DNA from: Cornus controversa
Taxonomy: Eukaryota; Streptophyta; Magnoliopsida; Cornales; Cornaceae
Reading direction: 5' to 3'
Length of the DNA: 64,000 nucleotides
Assembly (NCBI GenBank): GCA_026545225.1
Contig: CM048846.1
Coordinates: 56,982,270-57,046,269 of the forward strand
A program made the translations under genes and the position numbers. The notes below the pieces were generated by a model, which had not been told where the DNA came from, searched no databases, and was given only the letters and a program-made list of their open reading frames with translations. Shown here in pieces: positions 45,470 to 56,316 of this stretch. Every line of letters begins with the position of its first letter. Position 1 is the stretch's first letter.

Positions 45470-45845
45470 GAGCATCTCGATTGATCGAAACCAGGATCTC
45501 GATCAATCGAGATTTCGATTAATCGAGATTTTGGTCTCGATTGATCGAAAAATTACAGAGAGTTGAGAAGTCCAAAAGTCCCGAGAGGTAGTATTCTTTG
45601 ATAACACTTCGATTGGTCTTCGATTGATCGAAAGAAAATTTTGATTGATCGAAAGAAAATTTTGATTGATCAAAATAAAAGTCTAGATTCATTGAAGAAA
45701 TCTCGATTGATCGGCGAGGAAATCTCGATTGATCGAAGTTGATTTCGATCGATCGAAGCTGATCTCGATTGATCGAAGTGGGATTTCCATTAATCAAAAT
45801 CTCGATCAATCGAGATGCACATCTCGATCAATCGAGATGCACGCG
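45470..45845 (+). repeat. CTCGATTGATCGA palindrome array, RE5 pol-env spacer
   Basis: More than fifteen TCGATYRATCGA-type units occur in about 375 bp, many as TCTCGATCAATCGAGAT. RE5's LTR holds the same units at 49737-49853. No CRISPR-like regular spacing is seen. The stretch 45304-45469 shows no gene. Confidence 0.85.
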
Positions 45846-46100
45846 ATGCCTGCACGTGAGCCAAACTCTTATTTAAACCGTTGGGCTTCCCTCTCATTTT
45901 ACAAAAACCATCCGACTTCTTCTCTTTCTCCGAGCGATCTAGAGCTTCTCCAAGCACCATCCCGCACGTGATCTTCCATCCCCGACCATCCACCGCCGTT
46001 CAACATAGTCCGAGACCGCCGCTATCACTCGCGCGTTCTTCTCTTCGCGGCTGCGAGCGGGTCTTCATCTTTTGGTACCGATCATCATCTTCACCTTGAG

Positions 46101-46488
46101 GTAAGTGATGCATGGTTACATTCTGCATACTTTCTCGCTATTTTCGATAGTTCTATGGCTTAATAAACATAGTTAGATGATGTTGGGAGGGATTGGTGCA
46201 TTTGCGATATTCGTAATGAGATTTTGTGCGTTTCGGGGGGTAGGAATACATGTATGGGTGAGATATTGCATTCTCTCTGTTTCAAATGCTTTCTGCATGG
46301 TTTGAGACCGTGACTCTTCGTTTCGGTTGCATTCGCTCGCGCTGCCTCTTTGCAGAGCGACTTTTTGGAATTCATGTCAGCACTATGGACTAGGGCCTCA
46401 TTTTCATTTTTATTCCTTTATTTTTATTCTTAGTTTATCATTCCTTTTATTTTCTTTTTATTTACGTAATTTTTGGAATAAAGTGCAG
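46101..46488 (+). promoter_or_regulatory. Candidate intron before RE5 env-position ORF
   Basis: Donor TTGAG|GTAAGT at 46101. The acceptor AAAGTGCAG ends at 46488, after a long T-rich tract (46420-46475). It lies 14 bp before the ATG at 46503. The best-formed of four such donors; it would give a subgenomic mRNA for the env-position ORF. Confidence 0.45.
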
Positions 46489-46502
46489 ACCGCTCCGAGA
46501 TC

Positions 46503-47710
46503 ATGGCGAGGGTGAAGAATGCCCCCGGTTCAGTTAGAGACGTGCCCGGGCGAGCCTTCCGGTCTCGGAAGTTTCACCCGGAGCAGATTTTTGATTTAGT
46601 AGAGTTTAAGACGCGTCCCGACAGCGCGTGGACTGTCGTCGAGCTCAGGAGGCGTCGCCTCGACCGGCTATGTGTGTCACCCACTAATGTGGCACATGAG
46701 CGCTTAGTGCAGGTCTTCTACGAGTGCATGACCTACTCCTGCACAGCGCCGGACACATTAGAGACGGTCGTGGGCACCATGACGATCACAATTATGCCGA
46801 GCCGGATTGCGCAGATGCTCAGCATTCCTCACCAGCAGCCGCCAGACATGGTTGACCAGGACGGTCGACCACTTTTCAGGGCCGCACTTCCAACAGACAC
46901 GACGCTGTTCTCTATCGTGATGGGTATGTGTGGCGGGGCGTTTACCATGCCCAGTCACAACTGCACGTCCAAATCGATGTGCCCGAGCAGACTGTGGTTC
47001 CTGGACACCGTTCTCATCAAGAACGCGTGTCCCCTGCAGCACGTGGCAGAGTGTAGGGGCGACCTCCTCCGTTGCCTTTATTCTTTCCACACGGGCACGT
47101 GCGTTTCTGGGGGCAGATGTTCAAAGTCTGGGACGGCCTCGTCAACAAGAGCATGAGGCGATCAGCGAGCTGGCGGCTTCCCTTTCCTTTCCTGGTCGCA
47201 GCTTTTCTTAGTCGTGCCAGCATACCGGTCAGTGATACTGACATCCAGTTGGCACCGCCCACCCGCTTCACATCTTCTCAGTGGGAGCGGGTGAGGCGAC
47301 ACTTAGAGCGACAGGACCACCAGGGCGATCCACCTGACGATGTAGACATGGATGCCCCAGAGGAGATGGAGGAGGGAGAGCCTGTAGGGGATGGGTCTGA
47401 GGACGAGGAGATGGAGGAGTAGGAGATGGATATGGCTGCAGAGCGGCACGACATCCTGGCGACGGGCTATTCCTGCCTGGCGACTGATGTTGAGCGGCTC
47501 CAGTAGGGTTTTGACGAGCACGTCCAGGTGACGCAGAGTCAGCTGGAGGGCATTCGTTCGGACATTTCTTCTCTGGCTCAGGGTCAGAGGGAGATTCTCG
47601 ATGAGTTCTGAGCCTTCCGGCAGGACCCGCAGTTCCTGTTTGTAGGACGTGCTTCCACCTCCACTTCTGCTCCCACCGAGCCACCACCACCACCACCCGC
47701 CCTCGAGTAG
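46503..47710 (+). pseudogene. RE5 env-position ORF (one frameshift, late stops)
   Basis: An ATG at 46503 opens 217 codons: a basic start 'MARVKNAPGSVRDVPG', 'FKTRPDSAWTVVELRRRRL', 'VAHERLVQVFYECMTYSC', 'MLSIPHQQPPDM' and 'SKSMCPSRLWFLDTVLIKN'. A frameshift about 47080-47110 moves reading to the frame ending at 47422 ('FWGQMFKVWDGLVNKSMRR', 'FTSSQWERVRRHLERQ', then an acidic 'DAPEEMEEGEPVGDGSEDEE'). Stops follow, and the C-terminal coiled-coil and proline-rich tail (PTEPPPPPPALE) ends at 47710. It is the best preserved of the four family members and strikingly GC- and CpG-rich compared with its surroundings. No membrane segment is evident. Antisense open frames across it are shadows. Confidence 0.8.
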
Positions 47711-49536
47711 CTATTTTTATGTTTTTTTTTTTTTTTGTTTTATTTTCTGTATTTCCTGTTCTTTCTTTATGTTTGATAGGCCATGTTGGCCATGTTTTCT
47801 TTCATTTTTAGTTTCTTTTTGAGTATTCCCCCTACATATACACCGTGTACTAAACTCATTTTCACATTTATGGAATACAGTTATTTTTCTTTTTTCTTTT
47901 ATACCATGTGTTATCTTTCCTATCTTTATTTTTGCTTTCTGTCAATCTCTCTGTTCTCTATACTTTGACTATGTATGTAGTACCACTTGTCTAATTGTTA
48001 TATGCGATTCAGTTGATGATTTTCGGTTATTACCGCCTGGTTTCAATTCCCAATACTGTGGAGATTGCTTCAATACAGTATGACGTTAATAACGAAAGGC
48101 AGCCCCTTTGCATGCTATACGTTAGCGTGCCTGGATAGTCAATATCTTATCGCATAGACCTCTTAGACAATTGGGAAACACCAGTTCAGACCCGTAGATA
48201 TGCAGTGATCTTGACATTTTCCGTTTGTGCATTATAATTTCATTATGTTCTTTTCATATACTTTTTGTTCCTTTTAATGCTCGTGGTATCCAGTGGGTGT
48301 TCCGTGCAGGTTTTTCTCATTTGCAGGATAACCGCTGCATGGATTACCATTTTTGTCGCATTCTGCACTTCCGGTAATATCTTTCCTTGTTTTTCTTGTC
48401 CAAACATTGAGGACAATGTTGCATATAAGTTTGGGGGTGCGGTATGCTATACCACTTGCATATGCATGCAATGTTCAGTCTTAGTATTGAGTGTCATTGT
48501 AGAGCAGTTTTTGATATTTTTGCATGCTTGCTATGATGTCTTACTTTTAAAAGGAAGATCATTCGAATAAATGTCCGAGGTAAATGCAGCAGGTAGTTAA
48601 GAACTTTAACATTGTAAATACCCGCACTTTTTCAAGCTATATAGTAGGCTAGAACGGTCTACATTTTTATCTAAATACGAGCACGTACAGTTCTTGCCCT
48701 AAATTTGTCCTTAACCGCACAAATTCGCACACATGCATTTTAAACTGCGGGGTATAAGTCTGAGGGAGAATTTTGTAAATTTCTGTTTTTATCTGAACAA
48801 CTTAAAGAATAAGTTCTTCCGATTGTTGTAAAAAAAAAAGAAAGAAAGAAAGGGAGAAAAAGAGAGAAAAAGAGAAATTTTTGCAATAAGCCTTCTCACT
48901 CAATAAACTGGATTTCTATGTCTCAAAGCAGGGATTATTCGAGTATAAGTGTGCAAGGTTGAGTAGTAATAAGCGGGTGGCTTGCTTATGCTCATCACCT
49001 TGTAAGCTTGGTTATTAAGTCCGAGGGGTGTTTCTTCACCTAATGCCCTAAAACCAATTGGTTTGGGAGTCATTGGCCCAATGCCGCTACATGGGCTTAC
49101 AAGAAAGCAAAAAGAGCTAAGCATTGCATAGTCATTCGCACATGAGCAATCATGAATGTTTTGCGATAATGAACAGCGGTGTCGAGCGTTTTCAATGAGT
49201 TTTTCTCTTAAAAACAGATTTGTTTGTTTTCTTCTCCAAATATGACAAAAGCCAAGCGTTAGAATGCATGTTCACTTTTCAAAGAAAATTTTGGGGTCGG
49301 AATTGGTATGTTTGTTCGGACTGGCCATTATGTGGGGACCGTCGTTTATTTATAGCTTGTGCAAGTTCATTTTTGCTAATGACCACATAGTTCTGTAATA
49401 CTTGTTGCATTTGCCAAATATAAAATGAACGGATGATCGCCCTTTATCTAGTTGATGACTGAGCATGATTTAACTTTTGTATAATATAGTTAATTTCATT
49501 TGTGTAATATCGTATTGCTAAGGGACTAGCAATACG
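47711..49536 (+). other. RE5 3' non-coding domain
   Basis: No gene. Hairpin AACATTGAGGACAATGTT (48403-48420) and internal PPT (TAAGTTTGGGGGTG, 48427-48440). A conserved block lies at about 48885-49130 (GCCTTCTCACTCAATAA; TGCCCTAAAACCAATTGG; TACATGGGCTTACAAGAAAG). Confidence 0.75.
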
Positions 49537-50979
49537 TAAGTTTGGGGGTGTGATAAGTGTTCAATTCTATGCATTTGAACCTTCTTTATTGCATATGTTA
49601 GTCCCATTTTTACGTTTACCGAGATATGTTTACCGTATTTTTGTGTTTTTGATGTATTGCAGGTATTAGAGTAAATGGAGCAAAGTTTGAAGCTATTTGC
49701 AGCTGAAGAGAAAAAGTCAGAATTGCAGCCAAAGGCATCTCGATCAATCGAGATGTTGATCTCGATCAATTGAGATCTCGATTGATCGAGATCTCATTTT
49801 GATTGATCAAAATCTCGATCAATCGAGATTGAATCTCGATTGATCGAGATTCTGCAGAACCCACTTGGCCACTTGCTCACCTGCTTTCCCACTTGCAACA
49901 AAATCCCCTTTTTTGCACGACTTAGGGGGATTGTCTGACTTGAACAAGACCCTTGGGGACCTTCTTGATACAAGGGATATATATAGTCATATATATATAT
50001 ATATGGTGGGCCCCAAGGTTGAAAAGGAAGCCAAAAAAGCACAAAAAGGGCCATATCTCTCATATCTCAGATATCTCAACACACACATCAGACAAGAGGA
50101 AGGAGAGACATTCGGGAGAGAGGAGAAGGAGCTGAACCAGACCAAGAAGCTTCCTCTTCTCCATCAATGGAAGAGTGCAAGGCAACCATGAGCAACTAAC
50201 TCCTCTACTAGGGTGTGGTTGACACACCTAGCCATGTAAACTTGTTCATTTTTGTAGCACTTGGGGATTTGTAGTTAAATGTTGATTATTTAGCCTAGTG
50301 ATCATGTAAACTAATACATTTCTTCTATATATTCATGTGATTTTGGTTTTATTCTTGTCTTAGAATAGATTCTTCCATATGAATGCCCAACCTTTGCATA
50401 TTCCATAAGAAGTGAAATGATGGTTAGATAATGGTGTTTAAATGAATGTGTGATGTTTGCTTGTATAGACCATGCCAAGACAAGGTAGTTTGGATGCATG
50501 TAGTGTTCACTTAGAGAGTAGGATAATTAGGTAGTTAGTTAGGTTGAAGAGCTATGCTTGTTGAAGATGGATTATGATAGGTTAGCACACACATTGATCT
50601 TTTGATATGTCATTGAGGTCACAAGCCTAATGACATTGTTAGGCATTTAATTAATGAATCCCATGCTTGCTACACTTATGAACATGTGAATGGCTAGTAG
50701 TGGAAACCAACCCTAGTTCTCTCTCCCAACTCAACTCTTTAATTTTATTGTCATTTCATTCATGCAATAGATTATAAACAAAAAATCCAAAAACCTGTTT
50801 TTAGAATTAAAGTAGAATTAATCTTTCTTTAAGACAAGTGCAACTAGTCCTCGTGGGATCGATACCCTCTATATAGAACCTTATCTACAAAGATTCGTGC
50901 TCTTGCGAGTGGTTAAATTATATTTTGATAAAAAGGGCAAAAATTAAGCTTACAATTTAATCCGAGTGTAGCCACATCA
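49537..50979 (+). mobile_element. RE5 polypurine tract and 3' LTR
   Basis: PPT GTAAGTTTGGGGGTG (49536-49550), then an LTR from TGATAAGTGTTCAATTC (49551) to GCCACATCA (50979), 1429 bp. U3 carries the TCTCGATCAATCGAGAT palindromes (49737-49853). A (TA)n run is near 49979-50004. 'GGGATCGATACCC' and 'GTGCTCTTGCGAGTGG' mark U5. Confidence 0.85.
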
Positions 50980-51387
50980 CTAACTAAAGATGAATTATTC
51001 TTATCTTTTGATTTATGTATTTTCTTGAAGATATCATGGTGGTATGTGACAAATCTCATGAATCATGATTATACATATGTAACTTCCCCAAGTTGAATTA
51101 CATTCTTCCATTGATGTGAGGCTAGTGGTGAAATCAATACCCTAGTCCCTCTTTTATTTATCAATTAAAATTATAACTAGTGCCATTTATTTTATGTTAA
51201 ACAAATACCAAAAATATCAACCTCTCTTTCAATGAATCAAATGAGACTAATTTAATCACATTCTCTATGGGATCGACACCTTCACAAGAGCCCTATCTTA
51301 CAAAGATTCATGCTATTGCGAGTGGTTTATTAAGAATTGGACAGGAATTATTTTGGTAAAACAAAATACCCTTTCCAAGTCACAACA
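50980..51387 (+). mobile_element. RE6 5' LTR remnant
   Basis: This follows RE5's LTR end. It holds 'GTGAGGCTAGTGGTGAAATC', 'CTATGGGATCGACACC' and 'GCTATTGCGAGTGG', and ends GTCACAACA. Only the U5-side 400 bp remain; the rest was displaced by RE5. Confidence 0.7.
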
Positions 51388-51392
51388 ATTTT

Positions 51393-51410
51393 TGGCGCCG
51401 TTGCCGGGGA
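51393..51410 (+). other. RE6 primer-binding site (tRNA-Asp), intact
   Basis: TGGCGCCGTTGCCGGGGA, the full complement to plant tRNA-Asp's 3' end with its CCA. The leader to gag (51411-52040) has no gene. It holds two copies of a segment starting GAGAGTTGATCTTTCAA and going on to GGGTAAGTTTTG (about 51508 and 51644), 136 bp apart. Confidence 0.9.
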
Positions 51411-52040
51411 ATGTTGATTAAATCTTGTCCGATTATAGTTAGGATTTGTAAATATTTTGGTATATAATTTTTTTGTTAACTGTGAAGGTACAAGAGTTGC
51501 TACAAGCTTTGAGAGTTGATCTTTCAAAAAAAGGTGGGTAAGTTTTGTATTTTACATTGTTTTAAATTTTTTTTTTTGTAGTATATATATTTGTTTTGTT
51601 TGTTTTTGTGAATTGTCAAATCTCATGTTCAATGTCGGCACCCTTGAGAGTTGATCTTTCAAGGACATCGGGTAAGTTTTGCAATTTACATTGTTTACTT
51701 GTTTTCTTGCCGTTATATTTAGTGTGTTTGTTTGAGTATTACTAGTATTTTCATTCTAAAAAAAAAAAAAGATTTTTTTCTCCGAAGGACTCAATTTTTA
51801 GTCACTCCGGTGAGTACCCTTTAATTTGAGTGGCGAAGGATAGTTAATATGAAAGCTCGGATGTTCCGTCATTAAGCAAGCGTAGTGCTTCTCCTCCTTT
51901 CATATGTACTACTTTGTTCTCATTTTAAAGGCCCTTAATCGATAAGCTATTAATTGTAAAATCCAAAGAGAAGTAGTTTATAATAAAAAAAATTTTGGGT
52001 TGTTTTTGTGTGTTTAATTTCTTATTTTGTTTGTTAGTTT

Positions 52041-53307
52041 ATGTTTGGTCGTCGTTCGTTATCACTACCATTACTTCCATTAGATCCTAATCTTGAAAGA
52101 ACTCTTAGGCATCTTAAAGGAACTGCAAGGGACTTTAATTTACCTAGAGAATCTTCAATTGAAAACATGGCAGAAGATGGTGTAAGACCAGTAATTGTAG
52201 AAGAAGTTGTACCACCCATAATGGTTGAGGAAAGACCAATGCTCCTTCGGGATCATTACATTCCTAACACATACAACTCTCCTTCAGGAATTCAATTACC
52301 TAATGTAACGACCACCCATTATGAAATTAAGTCCAGTGTTATCCAAATGTTACCATCTTTTTATGGACTTAATAATGAAGATCCATATAGGCACCTTGAT
52401 GAATTCCTTGAAATTTGCTCTACCCTAAGGATGCAAGGTTTTACTGAAGATGCCTTAAGGATGCAACTTTTTTCATTCTCTTTGAAAGACAAAGCTAAGC
52501 ATTGGTTGAAATCATTAGAAAATAACACGATTACTTCTTGGACACAATTACAACAAGACTTTCTCCAAAAGTACTTTCCTATAAGAAAAACCAATCAAAT
52601 TAGAAAATCTATCACTAGATTTGCACAAAGTGAAGGAGAACATTTCTATGAAACTTGGGGGAGATTGAAAGATCTTCTTAAGAAGTGTCCTCATCATGCT
52701 ATCCCAAAATGGCAATTGGTGCAATGTTTCTATGATGGATTAACTGAACCACATAGACCAATGGTTGATGCCTCTTGTGGTGGAACATTCATGCTAAAGA
52801 GTGAAAGCGAAGCTTGGAAACTTTTTGAGAATCTTAGTGAAAATTCCATGCATCATGCTTCATCTAGTCGTTCTAAGGTCAAAGGTCTCTTTGAAGTAGG
52901 CAATTCAGTAGATGTGTCTATTAAAGTGGATGCATTGTCAAAGAAGCTGGATCAACTGATGGCAGCAAGTCAATCACCTCCTACTCAGTCATCTGTGCCA
53001 CCAGAGTTGTGTTCATTTTTTTCTAGTCCATCACATCATGCCAAAGATTGTCAAATCATTGGCCAATTTTCTGAACTTGGGCAAGAACAAGTGAATGCTA
53101 CTTTCTCTAGACCAGGGAATAATCCATATTCCAATACCTATAACCCGGGATGGAGAAATCATCTTAATTTTTCATGGAGACCCCAAGCTACGGGAAATTC
53201 AAATCCTTAACCTATTGGACAACCCATACAATCCAATTTTGCATCCAATAGTCATCCTTTCAATCCCTCATCCAATTACCAACCTTCTCAACAACACCAG
53301 ATGCATG
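52041..53307 (+). pseudogene. RE6 gag (open for 389 codons)
   Basis: ATG at 52041. 'LERTLRHLKGTARDFNLPRE' is followed by the capsid-like region 'NNEDPYRHLDEFLEICSTL', 'FSLKDKAKHWLKSL', 'LQQDFLQKYFPIRKTNQ', 'FYETWGRLKDLLKKCPHHA' and 'MVDASCGGTFMLKSESEAW'. Then come a helical 'VDALSKKLDQLMAA' and the position of the zinc knuckle, 'CSFFSSPSHHAKDC', whose second Cys has become Phe and first His spacing is altered. A stop at 53208-53210 ends the frame; gag-like sequence runs on to about 53307, where it joins RT. It is the longest gag frame in the window. The retained ATG context and full-length N-terminus make expression of a truncated particle protein conceivable. Confidence 0.8.
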
Positions 53308-55415
53308 ATGTCTATTTTTTCAAATATGGTGGAGAAGTTCTTAAAGGTGTTCATGGATGATTTCTCTGTCTTTGGACCTTCTTTTGATTTGTGCCTTCAT
53401 AATCTTACACTTGTACTCAAGCATTGTAAGGACATGAACTTAATCCTTAGTTGGGAAAAGAGCCATTTCATGGTTCAAAAGGGTATTGTCCTTGGGCACA
53501 TCTTGTCCAAAAGAGGTATAGAAGTTGATAGAGCCAAGGTTGAACTCATTGTTAAGCTTCCTCCACCTTCATTGGTGAGGGGTATTCGTTCATTCCAAGG
53601 TCATGCAGAATTCTATCGCTGTTTCATTAAAGACTTTAGCAAGATATCCCAACCCTTTTGTCGACTTCTTGAAAAAGACATTTCATTCCACTTTGATGAA
53701 GCATGCCTTGAATCTTTGGAAACTAACCGCACTCTTCTATCAACTATTCCAATTCTAACCCCTCCAAATTAGGCTCTCCTATTTGAGGCATGTGTGACAC
53801 ATCCGACTTTGTGATGGGTGTTGTCTTAAGGCAACGTGTAGACAAGTTGCCACATATTATTTACTATGCTAGTAAATCCCTTTTCGAAGCTCAAATGAAC
53901 TATACGACTACAAAAAAAGAGTTGTTTGCGGTTGTCTATGTCATGGACAAATTTAGATCTTATATCTTAGGATCCAACGGCATTGTCTACTTCGATCATG
54001 CCACACTTAGGCATTTGTTGGCCAAGAAATACACAAAACCCCAACTGATCCGATGGATACTCTTATTGCAAGAGTTTAATTTTGAGATCCAAAATAAGAA
54101 GGGTACCAAGAATGTGGTAGCTGACCACTTGTCTCAAATTCTCGTCGAGTGTCACCATGATCCAATTTCAGTTTGTGAATCCTTTTCGGATGAGCAACTT
54201 TTTAGGGTCACTCCCGAGCAACTTCCTTGGTATGCTGACATTGTCAACTTTCTTGCTACCAAAAAAATTCCCCCATCTTGGTCCAAATAGGAAAAGGATC
54301 GCTTCTTCTCCCAAGTACGTATGTACTTTTGGGATTATCCTCAACTATTCAAGTATCTAAAATTCTTCAATGTAGTTTCTTTTGGCCATCTATGTATTAG
54401 GATGCATACTCATTCTACCACTCATGTAATTCATGTCAGCGCCTCGATGTTATGGCCCAGAAGGATATGATTCCTTTGAACCCAATCCTTATCGTTGAGA
54501 TCTTCGATGTTTGGGGCATCGAATTTATGGGCCCATTTCCACAATCCTCCAGTTTTTAGTTTATATTCGTGGCGGTGGATTATGTATCTAAATGGGTTGA
54601 GGCCTTGGCTACCGAGACCAATGACCACGTAGTCGTGGTCAAGTTCATTCAAACAAACATTTTTAGTCATTTTGGGACGCCACGTGCCATAATCAGTGAC
54701 TGCAGAAAACATTTTCCAACCAATTCCTGCGAACCTCACTACTAAAGTACTCTGTCACCCATAAGGTTGCTACACCTTACCACCCTCAAACAAGTGCCCA
54801 AGTATAAGTATCTAATAGGAAAATTAAGCATATCTTAAAGAAAACGGTTTGCCCCGATCATAATGATTGTTCACAACGTCTAAATGACGCATTATGAGCA
54901 TATCGAACCGCTTATAAAACTCTAATAAGCATGTCTCTGTATCGTCTGGTATATGGCAAAGCATGTCACTTACCAATAGAGCTTGAGCACAAAGCCCATT
55001 GGGCTATTAAGAAATTCAATTTTGAGATGAAATTGGCTAGCTCTCACTGGAAGCTCCAATTGAGTGAACTGAAAGAATTGTGGAATGACGTGTTTAAAAG
55101 TGCCAAAATCAATAAGGCAAAGACCAAAGCCTTTCATAACTGCAACATCCATACCAAATCACTTTCTCCAGACCAAAAAGTTTGGCTTTATAACTCTAGG
55201 CTTCGCCTATTTTCTAAAAAACTTCATTCTCGATGAGACGGTCCATTTATCATAAATTCTATTGCTCCCCATAGACGGTAGAGTTGAAGGATCCCAATGA
55301 TGGAATGCTTTTCAAAGTTAACAAGCAAAGAGTGAAACCTTGCATGAATAGTCAAATACAAATGGAATACGTGGATGTCGTCGACTTGACAGATCCCGTA
55401 TATTTGGATATATGA
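53308..55415 (+). pseudogene. RE6 pol remnant: RT C-terminal part, RNase H, integrase
   Basis: From the junction the frame to 53772 reads 'SNMVEKFLKVFMDDFSVFG' (RT active site FMDD), 'VLGHILSKRGIEVDRAKVE' and 'IRSFQGHAEFYRCFIKDFSKI'. RNase H (53790-54290) shows CDTSDF, KKELFAVVY and FDHATLRHL. Integrase fragments follow: 'VWGIEFMG' at about 54510, where the first catalytic Asp is Glu, the second Asp in 'IISDC', then broken frames. The open stretch 54931-55236 ([38 protein letters not shown]) precedes the terminus 'LTDPVYLDI' at 55415. Protease and the RT N-terminal half are deleted; many stops are present. Confidence 0.85.
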
Positions 55416-55589
55416 TCCATTTTCACGTCTTGCCATAGATGGTAAACTTGGCTTTTTCATGGTCCTATCATGTTTCGTGAGACCCGTCGAATCCAATGGG
55501 AATGTATCTTATTTTCTTAGTCTTAGTTTTAGGCTTACACATTGATTCCTCTGTATTTTTTTCCCTTAGGATAATTTTGGCCTTACTTT

Positions 55590-55860
55590 TGTAAGTCATG
55601 TCGATACATCATAAATGACATTACGATGCATCGTACATATTAGATGTTTTCATGTTAATATTCCAGGGATTTTTGCACCTTTTTACGCATCATAAGCGAT
55701 GCATCGACATTTCAATGCATCAAAAATTAAGGTACGATGCATCGATCTTTAAAGTCCCAAATATTGAATTAACATCCAAGGGTTTTCACACCTTATGTCA
55801 CATCTTTGGTGATGCATCGTAATGATGATGCATCATAATGTCCATTACGATGCATCACCA
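55590..55860 (+). repeat. GATGCATC palindrome array, RE6 pol-env spacer
   Basis: About ten GATGCATC or near-copies (CGATGCATCG, GATGCATCATAATG, ACGATGCATCACC). One segment at about 55602-55633, CATCATAAATG-C-ATTACGATGCATC with one variable base, recurs in RE6's LTR at 59461-59487. No gene lies in 55416-56316. Confidence 0.85.
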
Positions 55861-56075
55861 AGCACACATGATTGCATATGCAGTCACTTATAATTTTGAA
55901 GCACACTCTTTCCCTCTTATTTCTTTCCCTCTCTCACGACCAAAACCTATCTATCTGTCTTGGCCGAGCACTTTCCCTCACTTCCCACCATCCTCATCCT
56001 TCTTCTTCATCATTTCAGGACTCTTGATGGATTAAAAATGATTTAGACACCTCATTGGGCTGCCATTCGACAATT

Positions 56076-56086
56076 GGGAGGTAAGG
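56076..56086 (+). promoter_or_regulatory. Candidate splice donor upstream of RE6 env-position ORF
   Basis: TGGGAG|GTAAGG, GT at 56081, 236 bp before the ATG at 56317. Possible acceptors are ACAG near 56217 or TTTTTAG near 56229. Confidence 0.35.
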
Positions 56087-56316
56087 TTGGTTTCATTTTT
56101 GTTTTATTTGTTTTGGGAGTTTGAGTTGTGATTGTTGGTGATTTTAAGTTATGATTCTTGGACGTTTGAGTTGTTATTGTTGGAGAAGTTATATATGGTA
56201 CTGTGAACCATTGACAGAAGGCAATTTTTAGTTGGGTTTTGAGGTTCCACAAGGATTGCCCTAGATAGTGCCTACCAAATGCTCGAAAGAATTTCCAACT
56301 GACTTTTTGACTAAAA

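Larger units (their letters stand above)
44941..50979 (+). mobile_element. RE5: internally deleted Athila-like element
   Basis: The plus strand carries a protease end fused to the integrase C-terminus, a palindromic spacer, a candidate intron, a GC-rich env-position ORF, the 3' non-coding domain, PPT and a complete 3' LTR. The 5' half is missing. Its 3' LTR end sits within another LTR (50980-51387), so RE5 had inserted into RE6's 5' LTR. Confidence 0.8.

Noticed and set aside
45470..45845. CRISPR-like array
   Set aside because: Units are palindromic but irregularly spaced, with no constant-length spacers, and the context is a plant retrotransposon.
46758..47696. Long minus-strand, proline- and serine-rich open frames
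   Set aside because: They are antisense shadows of the GC-rich env-position ORF; high GC lowers stop frequency.
46503..47710. Possible transfer from a GC-rich organism
   Set aside because: The protein is a clear homologue of three AT-rich copies in the same window, in the same element position.
38928..55415. RE3 gag-protease and RE5 or RE6 pol as one split element
   Set aside because: RE5 repeats the protease-end segment that RE3 already has, and RE6 has its own gag and PBS, so they are separate elements.
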